A stretch of 64,000 nucleotides of DNA, from positions 62,001 through 126,000 of the forward strand of contig CAIXFN010000090.1 in NCBI GenBank assembly GCA_903918755.1, in the 5' to 3' direction. The stretch's first letter is position 1. Every line of letters starts with the position of its first letter. The notes below the pieces were generated by a model. It was not told the DNA's origin and made no database searches. It saw only the letters and a list, made by a program, of their open reading frames with translations. Positions 1 to 10,700 of the stretch are shown here, in pieces. Source of the DNA: an uncultured Pedosphaera sp. (GTDB taxonomy: Bacteria > Verrucomicrobiota > Verrucomicrobiia > Limisphaerales > Pedosphaeraceae). The position numbers and the translations under genes are program-made.

Positions 1-934
1 CCAATTTGGCCGCCGGTTCATTTTCCCAGCCGCGCGAAATCTGCACATTCGGCAGCGCCTTCTGCAATTCTTCGACCCCCTGGTCCGTGACTTTGGTTTC
101 CCACAGATAGATCCGCTTGAGATTTTTCAGACCTTTGAGACTTTCCAGGCCGGCATCCGTGATGGCGGTGTCGAAAAGATTCAGATACGCCAAATGCGAA
201 AGATTCTTCAATTGCGGGAGGCCGGCATCCGTGATTTTGGTGTGCTCCAGGTGCAGCGTCAGCAGGCTGGCCAGACTGGCCACGGGTTGCAGACCGCTAT
301 CCGTCACGCGCGTACCCGCCAGGTTCAACTCGACGAGGGTGACCACGTCCTTGATCGGGGCAATGGTCTCATCCGTGGCATTCGTGCCCAGCATGTGAAA
401 ATTAGCCTCGCGCCACTTCAGGTTCATGGCGATCGGGCGGACCGGCACGCCGGCGGCTTCGAGCTTGGCAATGGCCGCCGCCTCTCCCGCCGTGGGCTGG
501 GGCTCACCGAGACTCGTGAAGGTCGTGTCCACCGTCGGCGCGGCCTCGGCCACGGCCTTGCCCACCGCGGAATCGGGCCAGACGGCCCCCTGATTGATCC
601 AGTCGCGGATCAGGTCCGCCTGGGCTTGGGTCAGCGGATCACCCTTGCTGGGCATGATGTCGTCACTGCCGGGGGCCAGGATCACGCGGTGGTACAAATC
701 GCTTTTATCGGCCTGGCCGACAACAATGGAGGGACCGTCCTTGCCGCCCTTCATGGCCGCCGCCTTGCTGTCCAGGCGGAGTTCTCCCTTTTGCTTCTCG
801 GGTCCGTGGCATTTGATGCAGGCCTGCTCAAAAATGGGCTGGATGTCCTTAACGAAATCGACCTTGGCATCGGCGCCGGCCACGCGGCCGGCCAGGAGAC
901 CGGTGACCGCGAGGATAAGAATGGAATTTTTCAT
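1..934 (-). CDS. Planctomycete-type cytochrome c domain protein with leucine-rich repeats (3' end outside window)
   Basis: The frame is open from ATG at 934 to the window edge, so at least 311 residues are present and the C-terminus is missing. It starts MKNSILILAVTGLLAGRVAG, a signal peptide, then a haem-binding CIKCH motif at about residues 36-40 followed by GPEKQKGELRLDS, typical of the planctomycete cytochrome c (PSCyt1) family. From about residue 180 there are leucine-rich repeats of the form L..L.L..T.ITDAGL..L..L. The family usually sits in secreted or periplasmic proteins of Planctomycetes and Verrucomicrobia, often in multi-gene sets with DUF1553/DUF1549 proteins, none of which is seen here. 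Function is unknown; redox-linked or protein-binding roles are inference. Confidence 0.85.
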   Translation of the reverse strand, partial: MKNSILILAVTGLLAGRVAGADAKVDFVKDIQPIFEQACIKCHGPEKQKGELRLDSKAAAMKGGKDGPSIVVGQADKSDLYHRVILAPGSDDIMPSKGDPLTQAQADLIRDWINQGAVWPDSAVGKAVAEAAPTVDTTFTSLGEPQPTAGEAAAIAKLEAAGVPVRPIAMNLKWREANFHMLGTNATDETIAPIKDVVTLVELNLAGTRVTDSGLQPVASLASLLTLHLEHTKITDAGLPQLKNLSHLAYLNLFDTAITDAGLESLKGLKNLKRIYLWETKVTDQGVEELQKALPNVQISRGWENEPAAKL

Positions 935-1012
935 GAATATCGGTGGTTTGGTGGTACTAATTCTCGGTCATTCTTCGTTGGACGCCGGACAGGGCCGGAG
1001 CATTGAAGCATT

Positions 1013-1876
1013 TTAGAGGTATTTCCGCAAAATCGGCTTGAGCTCCCGCACCGTTTTCGCCGGCCACGCCGAGCGCTCCGTCATGATGGCGTTCTGCAAC
1101 GCGGAGTGGCAGGGCCAATTGGGGGCCACCGGGATTTGGGTGATGGCCTGCCGCACGACTTCCTTGGCCAGGGCCGCGTTCTTGGTGAGATTGGCAATGA
1201 CCATTTCGACGGTCACATGCGCCTCATCCACCTTCCAGCAGTCATAATCTGTGATCATCGCCAGGCTGGCGTAGGCGATCTCGGCTTCCCGCGCGCATTT
1301 GGCCTCGCCCAGGTTGGTCATGCCCACGACATCGAAACCCTGCCGGTGATTGCTGATGGATTCCGCACGGGTGCTGAACAGCGGGCCTTCCATGTTCACA
1401 TAGGCGCCGCCGTCATGCGCCCGGGCCTTCAGGCCCTTGGCGGTGACCAGCAGGATGCGGCGTAACTCCTCGCAAATGGGTTCCGCGAACGCCACGTGCG
1501 CCACTATCCCACGACCGAAAAACGTGTGGGCCAGGGATTGCTTCGTCCGATCCACGAATTGATCGATCAAAACCACGTCACACGGCCGGTATTTCTCCTG
1601 CAACGAGCCCACGGCGCTCACGCTGATGATCCAGTCCACCCCGAGCTTTTTCATCCCATAGATATTGGCCCGATGGTTTAATTCACTGGGAAGGATGCGA
1701 TGGCCGCGGGCGTGGCGGGGCAGGAAGACCACCTCCCGACCGCTCAACTCACCCGTGAGAAAACTGTCGGAGGGCGCGCCGAATGGCGTTTTGACCGTCA
1801 CCCACTTCTGGCGGGTGAACCCCTCAATGTGATAAAGGCCGCTGCCGCCGATGATTCCAATCCGATTCGCTGGCAT
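1013..1876 (-). CDS. mtnP: S-methyl-5'-thioadenosine phosphorylase
   Basis: A 287-residue member of the purine nucleoside phosphorylase/MTAP family. It splits methylthioadenosine with phosphate to adenine and methylthioribose-1-phosphate, in the cytoplasmic methionine salvage and polyamine by-product route. Visible family signatures are the N-terminal IGIIGGSGLY, the phosphate-binding LPRHARGH, SAVGSL, the purine-site YVNMEGPLFSTRAES and VGMTNLGEAKCAREAEI. Length is normal for MTAP. The start at 1876 puts the IIGG motif at residue 8, as in relatives. The speA gene at 55.4 kb belongs to polyamine synthesis, which generates methylthioadenosine, but the two are far apart. Hexameric inosine/guanosine phosphorylases are the main alternative; the NMEGPLFSTRAES motif favours MTAP. 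Confidence 0.93.
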   Translation of the reverse strand: MPANRIGIIGGSGLYHIEGFTRQKWVTVKTPFGAPSDSFLTGELSGREVVFLPRHARGHRILPSELNHRANIYGMKKLGVDWIISVSAVGSLQEKYRPCDVVLIDQFVDRTKQSLAHTFFGRGIVAHVAFAEPICEELRRILLVTAKGLKARAHDGGAYVNMEGPLFSTRAESISNHRQGFDVVGMTNLGEAKCAREAEIAYASLAMITDYDCWKVDEAHVTVEMVIANLTKNAALAKEVVRQAITQIPVAPNWPCHSALQNAIMTERSAWPAKTVRELKPILRKYL

Positions 1877-2066
1877 AGATTATTTTAAACTGGCGATGCG
1901 CAGCGATCCTACAATGGTCCGCTCGCGGAAGAAAGGAATTTGGGGGACGAGTTCCGGGGCTCACGCTCGTGGTTGGGGTATTGGGAGAGTACCCCCTGCC
2001 GGGTGTGGCGCGCCCTTCAGACAACGGGGTTGCCACGGTTGGGACGAGGCGCGAGTGCCTACTCTG

Positions 2067-2125
2067 GGTGACAATCGGAAAAATCCATTAACCAGTTGGG
2101 GTTGGCGGATTTTCCGATTGTCACC
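2067..2125. repeat. 19/20-bp inverted repeat with 20-nt loop
   Basis: The left arm (2067-2086, GGTGACAATCGGAAAAATCC) and right arm (2107-2125) are reverse complements except for one extra A in the left arm. There is no T-tract next to it, so it does not look like a simple terminator. It may be a dispersed palindromic element or a transcript-stabilising hairpin at the promoter side of mtnP. Confidence 0.75.
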
Positions 2126-2145
2126 ACGCAGTTTCCCACCCGGCT

Positions 2146-2179
2146 AAAAAAAAGAAGGCCGGGCTTGCGCCCGGCCTTC
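2146..2179 (-). terminator. Rho-independent terminator of the giant lectin-like gene
   Basis: Reading the minus strand, an 11-bp perfect stem (GAAGGCCGGGC with GCCCGGCCTTC, 4-nt loop) is followed by a run of eight Ts. It lies 32 nt after the stop codon of the gene ending at 2212. Confidence 0.9.
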
Positions 2180-2211
2180 GTGGAAGGATCAACTGCTAAG
2201 GCTTTCCCGGA

Positions 2212-5200
2212 TTACGGGAAGACTTGCAGGCGATAAAACTGGTTGGCGCCACCGGGGGTGACCGTCACCACCCCCTGGGTGCCCACCACGCGGAAGGTGT
2301 CCACGTTGTCGTTGGTCCACGTGGCCCCGGCCCCGAGGGTGGGGGAAGACTGCAGATACGCGCCGCCGACCGCGACCGGCCAGGTGAGCACGACATTGCC
2401 GGCGACTTGCTGCACCTTGAGACTGAGGCTCGGCGCACTGAACATCGAGAAGTTCGAGATGATCTGCGTGGACACCGCCCCGCCATCACCACCCGTAAAG
2501 CCGACGTAGGCCGTGCCGCTGCCGATGATGGCCGGGATGTTGATGTTCGTGCTGATCGTGAACGTGGCCGCCGTCGTGAGGTCAGTGAGTTTCGTGGTCA
2601 GCGTGGTGCCATCATACGTGATATCGGCGCGAATCTGGTCGGTATTCTGACCGATCAGGACCGGGTTCGCGGCCACATAGCTGCCGTTGCCGGGAGCGAT
2701 GCCGTCGGTGAGGTAACCCACGCCCTGGAGGTTGCTCGCGTAGACATTGAACGCCAGCGCCACGCTCGGCGTTACGGCGCTAAAGCCGGCGCTGGTGCCA
2801 CCGTAACCGATGCTGCCGCCGCCACCGCCCAGCGCGTCCAGAGCCGAGTTTTGGAGGGTGAAGGTCGCGCCGTCCGCGCCCCCGGAGCCCGTGGTATCCT
2901 GGTAGATGAACGTGGCGTTGAACGATCCGATCGGAATCGGGTTGTTAACCCAAGCGCTGGAAGCCGTGCTGCCGGCACCCGACGTGAGGGTGACTTTGTT
3001 CGCGGCCATCCCCGTGGTGGGCGCGCCGGTGCCCGTGGTGTTGAACGTCCAGCCATTCGTGGTCGCGTTCAAAGCGACCGGCGGGACCACGGTGATGACA
3101 CTGACGTTGTCCAGGGTGCTGGGCGTGGTGCCCAAGGCGCTGGTGACGAAGACCTGATAGGTCGCCGTGTCTCCCGGCGCCGCGTAACCAATGTGCAGGG
3201 ATTTGGTGGTGGAACCAAACGTGCGGTAGTCATCCGTGATGGTGGTGCCGTTGCGCTTCCAGACATAAGTGAACGGAGCCGTGCCGCTCGGATCCACGCT
3301 CAGGGTGATGATGTGACCCAGGGTGAACGAATCAGCCGCATTCAAATCCGTGGCGACTCCCGGCACGAAGGTCCCGGAGAAGGAAGGCGCGCCGCTGTAC
3401 ACGGTCAACTGCGCGACGGCACTGGTGGTCGAGCCGGACGAATTGCTGGCCACGACCTGATAGTAATTGCCATTTTGCGCGGCCGTCGTGGTGAACGACA
3501 GGTTCGGAGCGGTCTTGCCGGGGAGAATGCTGGTCGGGCTGGTGCCGTCCGAGTTCCACCATTGATAGCTCACCGTGCCAAACCCGTAGGCCGCGGATTG
3601 GAAGGTGGTGGTCACATTCGCGTTGGTCGTAATGCTGACCGGCTGCAAGCTGATAATCGGGGCGCGTTGGCCGCCGATGAAGTGAGCCAGGGCCTGGGCC
3701 GGAGTCAGCGCCGTGTTGTAGATCGCCACGTCGTCGATGCTCCCCACGAACTGTTGGACGAACTCCGTGGCGGCGCTGGACTTGCGGGCGCCAATGGTCA
3801 CCGGAAGCGGTTGGGCTTCAATCCCCACATTCGTGGCGATCGTACCACTGCCCGCCAGAGCGCCATCCACATAGAGATTGACCACCCCATGGGGCTGATC
3901 ACACACGCCCAGCAAATGATGCCAGGCCGCGCCGGAAGCCGGATCGATCGAACTTTGCGCCACGTGCGCGTTGCCGGCCAGATCGCGCACGAGGAAACGG
4001 AAGGTTTGCGGCGATCCCGCAAGATCCAGCGCGAATTGCTCTGTGCCGGTGCCAGTGCCGACGGTCAGGATGCCATAGTAACCTTTGGTGACAATCGCGG
4101 GGTTGCCCGTCTGGGTGCCGCCCGAAACCCATGCCTCAACGGAAAAGGCCGCGGTGGCATTCGTCGGGCGGGAGAAGTCCACATCCAGAATTCCGTCCAC
4201 GTAGCTATCCTGGGAGGTGACCGTGCCAAAGGTCGCCGCGGTGTCGGGATCGACCGCCGCGTTGTAACCGCTGACATTGATCACGGCATTACTGTAATAG
4301 CCGTTGTGGGCGCCCACATAGTCGTGGGTCACCACGCCATTATCCCCGACCCCGTCGTCCGGCGATTCATTCAGGCGGAAATAGGCAACCGGACCATCGG
4401 CCAGCACCGTGCCGGGATAGGATTGGGTGGGGGCCGGGATGACCGTGATCGTCTCCACCGTGCTGGTGATCGCCCCGAAGGAGTTGCTGGCCACGCAGCT
4501 CAGGATGGTGCCCGAAGCGGCGAGTTGGATATTGGTGACTGTGTAGGACGTGCTCGTCGCACCGGCGATTTTCGTGGAGCCATTATACCACTGATACTTG
4601 GGACTCGGATTGCCCACCGCCGTAGCCACCGCCACCGGGGAAGCGCCGGCAAACACGACGGCATTGGGCACAGGCTGGCGCACCCAGACCGGGGGATTCG
4701 GCACCAGAACGCCATCGAGTTCCACCTCGGCCACCTGCATCAGGGCGTCGCCGTATTGGTTGATATTATTCGTGATACTGACCCGATAGGAACTGTAGCC
4801 CACCGGGTTGGCAAAATTCACCTCCACGCAAGGCTGGGTGAGCGGATTATTCGCGGTGGAACCGCTGCCACCGCGGGTGGTGGGCAGGGAGAGCGTGCCC
4901 TTCAGGACGCCACCCGTAATCGGCGTCCAGGTGGAACCCCCGTCATTCGAACCATCCAGGGCGTAATCGAGGGGATCGCGACCATTGCTGTCGTTGGCCA
5001 CGTAGAAGCGCAAGGCACTCACAATGGAAGCGCCGGAGACCGGCACAACCGTGAACCCGACGGGCCCGGTCCAAGGCAGGATGCCGCCGCAGCAGGCCGC
5101 CGGAATATTCTGCAGACCGGAGCTCAGCCACTTCTGTTGAGCCTGGTCAATGGCACTGCCAATGAACTCCGCCACCGGGGTGGAATCGGCCGCGGTTTGC

Positions 5201-7140
5201 GCAATCTGATCGCCGAGCGGTTTGCCGACGAGCAGGCTCTTGTTGGTGTTCAGCACCATGAGCGTCACCACGGTGCTGGTGGCCGCGCCATAAGCATTGG
5301 AGGCGACCACGAGATAATCGGCGGAATCCGCGAGGTCCGCGTTGGTAATGACCAAAGCGGAGCTCTGCGATCCGGAAATCCGGCCGCCATCCGTCAAGTT
5401 GGCGAAGGTGCTGTAATCAAAGGAATAATAGATGTCGCGCAAACCACCGCCGCGGGGCGCCTTCTTCCATTGATAGTTGATGCCGCTCCCGGCCACATTG
5501 GTCACCGCCAGCACCACGTTGTTCGTGCCGGCATAAGTCTTCAACAGGTTGACGGCGTTCACGGCCGCGTTCAGGGGTTGACCCGGGGTCGGCGTTCCGC
5601 TGGTGCCAAAGACGGGAGGAACATTGCCCGCCGCCGCGCCGCTGACGGCAAAGAACGAACACACCCGGGTGGACGCGGTCCCGTTGGTGAAATTCAGGAC
5701 AATGTTGGTGATGATTCCGGAGGAGTTCGCGATATTGATCACCGAGTCGCGCAATTGCGGCACCGGAAGGCCCAGACCGCGAAAATCAAATGTGCCGAGC
5801 CCCAGCGCAAACGGATTCACAAACTGATCGATCGTGTTGTTGATGGAATTGTTGTTGGGATTCACGCGCCCGATGGACCGATACGCCCAGGGGATATTGC
5901 GGTCAAACCAATCCGCGACGAAAATCACGTTGTTTTCGGAACTCCCATCCTGGAATTGGACCGTGCACGGCACAAACGTATCGCCGTTCGCGGCCGCGCA
6001 GAGGAAGGACAAGGCGCCATAGCTGCCGGGCGTGGCCGGAATCAAGTTGGCGCTGGCGCTGCCCACGCCCCCGACGACCGCCGCGCAGGGACCCACATAA
6101 GAAGGCGGCATCGTGTAAGTCGCCGAAATCGTGGCACTGGAGAACGTCGAGCCGGCGGCCGGAATGCCCGAGGTGGGCAGGGTGCGCACGAAGCCCTGTT
6201 CATACCAGGTATTGCCCGTCTTGTTCGTGCCACCGTCCATCGTGCTGGTGACGTAATTCGTCAGAATAGCTCCGGCGATCTGATTGGTGATGGCACCCGT
6301 CGAAGTGGTCGCGCCACCGGCGGTCTGCGGACCATCCGCCTCGACAATGACGTCGTGGTTATAACCCGTCACTCCCACTGGAGACCAATTGACTCCATCG
6401 GTGGAGCCCGCGACGGCGAAGATGGCCGCGCGACCATTGGCCCACGGGGCGGCATTGGCATAGGCAATGTCGATGCTCGTAATTATGCCCGAAGGATTGC
6501 CAACGTTGATATCGAACTGAAACACCTTGCAGCCCACCGCGTCAATATTGGCCAGGCCACCGCCCACACTCAAGCGGCCGGCGGCATTGATGACCGGGGT
6601 CGCGGCGTTGAACCAATCGTAAACAGCGAAGTTGTCCGATTCCGTCGAGGCATCCGCGTAATGGATGGTATACTGCACGGTCACCGGCCCGTTGCCGGAG
6701 CAACCCAGGAACGAGAGCGCCCCGAATTTGGCCGGCGCGGTGAGGTTGAAGGTGCCGGATTTAACCAGCGGTGTCCGACCGCCATTGGCATGACCTACCA
6801 AGATGACATTGTTGGTATGATAATCGGGCGCCATTTTCCAATAATGATCGCCCACGACATTCGTGACAAACGAGCCATGGGCGGGCAGACCATTCGTGTA
6901 GGGAAGGCCGGTCACGGAATTGAGGCCCAGGTAGCCTTGTTCAAAAAAGGTGTTGCCCGTCCGGTTGGTGCCACCGTCCATGGTGGCGGTCACGGCATCG
7001 CTCAGGACTCTGGGCGCGGTGGCTTCAATCACGATATCGCGATTGTAGCTGGCGGAATTCAGGGGAATCGGAGTGAATCCGGCGTGGGCGAGAGTCGCCA
7101 GCGACGTCATCAGCCCGAGGGCTAACAGGGATTTTTTCAT
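2212..7140 (-). CDS. Giant secreted multidomain protein: repeated DWFN-type modules, Ig-like, discoidin-like, LamG and L-type lectin-like domains
   Basis: A protein of 1642 residues from the chosen ATG at 7140 (an in-frame ATG lies 6 codons upstream). That start gives a clean signal peptide, MKKSLLALGLMTSLATLAHA. Approximate order: two copies of a module of about 230 residues (20-255, 260-510) sharing TMDGGTN.TGNT..EQG and VQ..D.S.E.N...DWF; Ig-like (515-640); discoidin-like (645-815, ANDSNGRDPLDYALDGSNDGG); Ig-like (820-905); LamG/concanavalin-like (915-1165, VAYFRLNES and GSIDDVAIYN); two Ig-like (1170-1350); an L-type lectin-like domain (1370-1570, GADGATFTLQN, VGFTGGDGG); and a C-terminal domain ending FYRLQVFP. 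The terminal motif is shared by other secreted proteins here and may be a sorting or anchoring signal (inference). Probably an extracellular glycan-binding adhesin; no catalytic domain is recognised. Its closest neighbour in sequence is the next gene. Confidence 0.85.
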   Translation of the reverse strand: MKKSLLALGLMTSLATLAHAGFTPIPLNSASYNRDIVIEATAPRVLSDAVTATMDGGTNRTGNTFFEQGYLGLNSVTGLPYTNGLPAHGSFVTNVVGDHYWKMAPDYHTNNVILVGHANGGRTPLVKSGTFNLTAPAKFGALSFLGCSGNGPVTVQYTIHYADASTESDNFAVYDWFNAATPVINAAGRLSVGGGLANIDAVGCKVFQFDINVGNPSGIITSIDIAYANAAPWANGRAAIFAVAGSTDGVNWSPVGVTGYNHDVIVEADGPQTAGGATTSTGAITNQIAGAILTNYVTSTMDGGTNKTGNTWYEQGFVRTLPTSGIPAAGSTFSSATISATYTMPPSYVGPCAAVVGGVGSASANLIPATPGSYGALSFLCAAANGDTFVPCTVQFQDGSSENNVIFVADWFDRNIPWAYRSIGRVNPNNNSINNTIDQFVNPFALGLGTFDFRGLGLPVPQLRDSVINIANSSGIITNIVLNFTNGTASTRVCSFFAVSGAAAGNVPPVFGTSGTPTPGQPLNAAVNAVNLLKTYAGTNNVVLAVTNVAGSGINYQWKKAPRGGGLRDIYYSFDYSTFANLTDGGRISGSQSSALVITNADLADSADYLVVASNAYGAATSTVVTLMVLNTNKSLLVGKPLGDQIAQTAADSTPVAEFIGSAIDQAQQKWLSSGLQNIPAACCGGILPWTGPVGFTVVPVSGASIVSALRFYVANDSNGRDPLDYALDGSNDGGSTWTPITGGVLKGTLSLPTTRGGSGSTANNPLTQPCVEVNFANPVGYSSYRVSITNNINQYGDALMQVAEVELDGVLVPNPPVWVRQPVPNAVVFAGASPVAVATAVGNPSPKYQWYNGSTKIAGATSTSYTVTNIQLAASGTILSCVASNSFGAITSTVETITVIPAPTQSYPGTVLADGPVAYFRLNESPDDGVGDNGVVTHDYVGAHNGYYSNAVINVSGYNAAVDPDTAATFGTVTSQDSYVDGILDVDFSRPTNATAAFSVEAWVSGGTQTGNPAIVTKGYYGILTVGTGTGTEQFALDLAGSPQTFRFLVRDLAGNAHVAQSSIDPASGAAWHHLLGVCDQPHGVVNLYVDGALAGSGTIATNVGIEAQPLPVTIGARKSSAATEFVQQFVGSIDDVAIYNTALTPAQALAHFIGGQRAPIISLQPVSITTNANVTTTFQSAAYGFGTVSYQWWNSDGTSPTSILPGKTAPNLSFTTTAAQNGNYYQVVASNSSGSTTSAVAQLTVYSGAPSFSGTFVPGVATDLNAADSFTLGHIITLSVDPSGTAPFTYVWKRNGTTITDDYRTFGSTTKSLHIGYAAPGDTATYQVFVTSALGTTPSTLDNVSVITVVPPVALNATTNGWTFNTTGTGAPTTGMAANKVTLTSGAGSTASSAWVNNPIPIGSFNATFIYQDTTGSGGADGATFTLQNSALDALGGGGGSIGYGGTSAGFSAVTPSVALAFNVYASNLQGVGYLTDGIAPGNGSYVAANPVLIGQNTDQIRADITYDGTTLTTKLTDLTTAATFTISTNINIPAIIGSGTAYVGFTGGDGGAVSTQIISNFSMFSAPSLSLKVQQVAGNVVLTWPVAVGGAYLQSSPTLGAGATWTNDNVDTFRVVGTQGVVTVTPGGANQFYRLQVFP

Positions 7141-7785
7141 GGGTGGTGGTCTTTTCATTGGGCGTTGGTTGTGAGCTGTTTACTGTTTGCGGAGCAGTTC
7201 CGGGTGGGCAAAACCGCGAGCCTGGCAACGATTTTAGGGTTGGAACTCCCGGGGGGGGGCGGTAGCGGATGGTGCCTTCCTCCGAAAGTCCGGCGCAAAG
7301 TTAGTGATCTTTCGCATTACCTGAGTCTCATTGCCGGTGCTGTTAATGGGACGGGGTACGAACCGCTCGGGATCGGCTCCGGAGCGGAGATGTGACTAAC
7401 CCACTATTCCGGCGCGGGGTGATTAAAAAGAGGTCAGGCTACCGGCCCGCAAGGGGTGGCAACGTGCCAATTTTCAGTCTGGCGCGCATGAACATGCGTA
7501 GTGGTTACACATATCATTAGCGGATTCGGTGGGGGGAAGCAAGCGAAAAAGATGCCGCGGGTTTACAAAATTCTTGGGCGCCCAGGGAAATTGCGGACGG
7601 AAGCCGGGGGGTGGTCATTGTAGACATCCAAACAGAGGGAGCGTTCGCCCGAAATACAGTTTGCCGCAACCCCGGTGGAGTTGATTTGGGGCGGAGCGGC
7701 CTCACCGGGGGTCCCGCAAAACAAAAAGGGCCGGGCATTGCTGCCCGGCCCCGGTGATTGGAATTAGTTTACAGCGTGGGCGGTC
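7141..7785. other. Intergenic region, no gene recognised
   Basis: About 640 bp without a convincing gene. It contains a G-run near 7251-7260, a short perfect dyad (CGCATG-AA-CATGCG, 7485-7498) and the terminator at 7718-7751. It must also contain the promoter of the minus-strand gene ending at 2212, but no clear -35/-10 pair was identified. Confidence 0.6.
7718..7751 (-). terminator. Rho-independent terminator
   Basis: On the minus strand a perfect 10-bp stem (GGGCCGGGCA with TGCCCGGCCC, 4-nt loop) is followed by a T-rich tract. It lies 35 nt after the stop codon of the gene that ends at 7786. Confidence 0.88.
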
Positions 7786-10700
7786 TTATTGGACCTTGAC
7801 GCGGTAGAACTTCTGGGGCGTGCCGGCCGCCGGCACGATGTTGACCGTCCCGGTGATCGGGCCGACATCCGTCCACACCGTGGGATTTCCCAGCGAGGTG
7901 GCGGATTGCAGCGTGCCGGGGCCGCTGGAGGTGATGTTGAGGCTGCCGCCGGCTCCCGGGGTGACCGTCAGGCTCGGGCTCACGCCCGTAGCATTGACGC
8001 CCAGCAATTCGATTTCACCGAGTTGCAGGCTGCTGTTGTTCACGTTGTCGGCCACGTTGAAGAACGAGACGCGGTAGGAGGTGAACGCGCGGGTGTTGCT
8101 GAACAGGATTTCCTGCACCGCGGACTGCGTGGGATCCACCAGGCTGGCGGTCGTGTTGCGAGCCGCCGGCAGGGCGAGCGGGCCGGAAGCGATCGGGGCA
8201 AAGGTCACCCCGGCATCATCCGAACCTTCGAGCGCGTAGTCGATGGGGTCGTTGGCCGTGCCACCCGAACCCGTGTAGATACGGATCCCGGAGAGCACCG
8301 TGGCTCCAACCGCGGGTGTGACGATCACTCCGACCGGGCCCTGGAAGGGCGGGAAGCCGGCGGAGGCATTGATGCCGCTGCCACGGGTCAGGTAATTGTC
8401 CAGCACGTTGTTGAACAGCGTCGTCGGGTCATTGGGACCGGTCGCATCGTCGCCAAACCCGGTGATGGTGTCGCCCGGTTGGGTGACGTCCGTCAGGCTG
8501 GAGAAGATGGTCAGCGTGGCCACGGCGCTGGTCGCGGAGCCCGCCGAGTTGCTGGCGATGACGCGGAAAGCGCTGGCATCGCTGAAGTGCACAACCGCGA
8601 GGGTCAGGGTGCTCGAGGTGGAGCCGGAGATGTTGCCGCCGTCGGTGAGGTTGACCCAGGCACCGGCACCGGTTTTCCGCTGCCAATGCAACGCGGGCTG
8701 CGGGCTGGCCGGGGTGGCGGTCGTACTGAAGGTGATAGCGGTGGCGCCATCAAAGGCGTTGACGGAGGCGGGAGTGGAAACGGACGGCACGGGGGAGGTG
8801 TCGATCACGCCGAGGATTTCGACTTCGCCGATCTGCATGCTGTTCTGGGTGGAGTCCTTGATATGGGGAATCGTGACCCGGTAGCTGGTATAGCCCTTGG
8901 TGTTCGCGAACAGCACCTGTTGCATGAACATGGTGGTGGGATCAATCGTGGTGCCGCCGGCGCCATTGCGGCCGTCGGGGAGGGCGAGATTGCCGGAGGA
9001 GATCGTGACATAGCTGCTGCCGCCATCGTTCGAGCCTTCGAGGATGTAATCCGCGGGATCGCGACCGACGGTGTCGTTGGCGGTATACCAGCGGAGGCCG
9101 GTTACGATCGTGCGGCCGATGGAAGGCGCGACGGTGAAGCCGACCGGCCCCACGAAGGGTGCGCCGCCATTTTTGCCGAAGTTCAAATACTTCTGGATGA
9201 CGCCATCAACGGCATGATCCACGCTTTCCGCCGCGGGCCAGGTGCCGCCAAACCCGGTGACGGGATCGCCGGGGGTCGTGACCGCGGTCAGGGGGGAGAT
9301 GATGGTGAGATGAGCCGCGGAGCTGTAAACAGTCGCGCCGGGATTCGTGGCCACCGCGCGGTAGTCGGCGTCGTCATTCGCCGTAACGGCGCCCACCACG
9401 AGGTTCGTGGTCGTGGAGCCCGAGATGTTACCACCGTCGGCCAGGGTCACCCAGACACCGTTGGTGCCCTTTTGCCAGTGATAGGTGATCGGAGCGGTGC
9501 CCGTCGCCAGGGCCGTAAACGCGACGTCCGGACCGGGATAGGAGCCGACCGCGTTGGGGGAAACGATGAAGCTCGGAACCACGGCGCCCGCAGTGCCGGC
9601 CACGGCGAAGATCGCCATACGGCCGCCCGTGTTCACGTAGGTCAGGTCGATGGAGGTGATCGGGCTCACCACGTTCTGGATCGACAGGTCGATGGTGTCG
9701 AGCCGGGGAACCAGATTCCCGGCGAGGTTCGTGCTCACGTTGTTGAGCTGACCGGAACCCACGTCCACGCGGCCGTTCGCGGCCACGCCATAAGGCACAC
9801 CGGTGTTGAACCAATCGAACACGGTGAGGGAGTTGGTCTCGCTCGAGCCGTCCTGGTGATGCACCACGACTTGCGGCGTCACCGGGCCATTCCCGGCGGA
9901 AGCCAGGAAGGACAGGCCGGAGGCGGCCGTCGGCGAAGCAAACGTGATGGTGGCGGTGGGAATGGTGGGGCTCAGGTACACGGCGTCATTGCCGACGTAG
10001 GTCGGGGGCATGACGAAGGCATGGTCACCGGAGGCATTGGTCACCGTGGCGCCGGGGTGGGGCAGACCGGTTTTCAACGCGATGGCGGGGATCGGGCTCC
10101 AGTTGCCGACATTGTTCAGGTTGAAACCCTGCTCGTACCAGGAATTGCCGGTGTTGGCGTCGCTATCCATGGAGGAGGTGGTGGCGGGGGAGCCGTTGGT
10201 GCCATTCACGACGCCGCGTTGGGAGGCGGAGGCTTCCACGACGAAGTCATAGGCGTAGCCGGTTACCGCGATGGGCACCACGGTGCCGGAACCATTGGGG
10301 TCACCGCTGACACCGAACACGCAGTTGTGGGAGCCGGAACCACCGCTGTAGTAGCTGAGGTCCACACTCGTCACGGCGCTGGTGGTGTTCGTGAGCGTAA
10401 TGTCGCGGAAATAAATACGGGGATTGTTGCTGCCCGCGTTAGCGAAGGTGCGGTTGACGGTGCTGCCGCTGCGTTCGTTGGCGATGTAGGCCACGTTGAT
10501 GGTGCCGTTAAACCAATCCGGGCAACCAAAGGTGTAGGCCGTGCCGCCGGTCGCGACGCCTTCCACGCTGCCATCCGCATGATGCACGGTCACGCCAATG
10601 ACGTCACCGCCGTTACCACCGCTCCCGATGAAGGAAAGCTTGGTATACGCGGTCGGCGTCACCAGGGAGAAGGTGCCGTTGGTGACCACGGTGTCGATCA

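Larger units (their letters stand above)
1877..2211. other. Intergenic region with a long inverted repeat and a terminator, no gene
   Basis: No convincing reading frame lies here. The segment holds the inverted repeat at 2067-2125 and the terminator at 2146-2179, listed separately. Nothing else is recognised. Confidence 0.7.

Noticed and set aside
2224-7125. Plus-strand open frame of 1633 codons opposite the giant secreted protein
   Set aside because: It lies in the antisense phase that GC-rich third positions keep open. Its translation is Arg/Gly/His-rich with no domain, whereas the minus strand has a signal peptide and recognisable domains.
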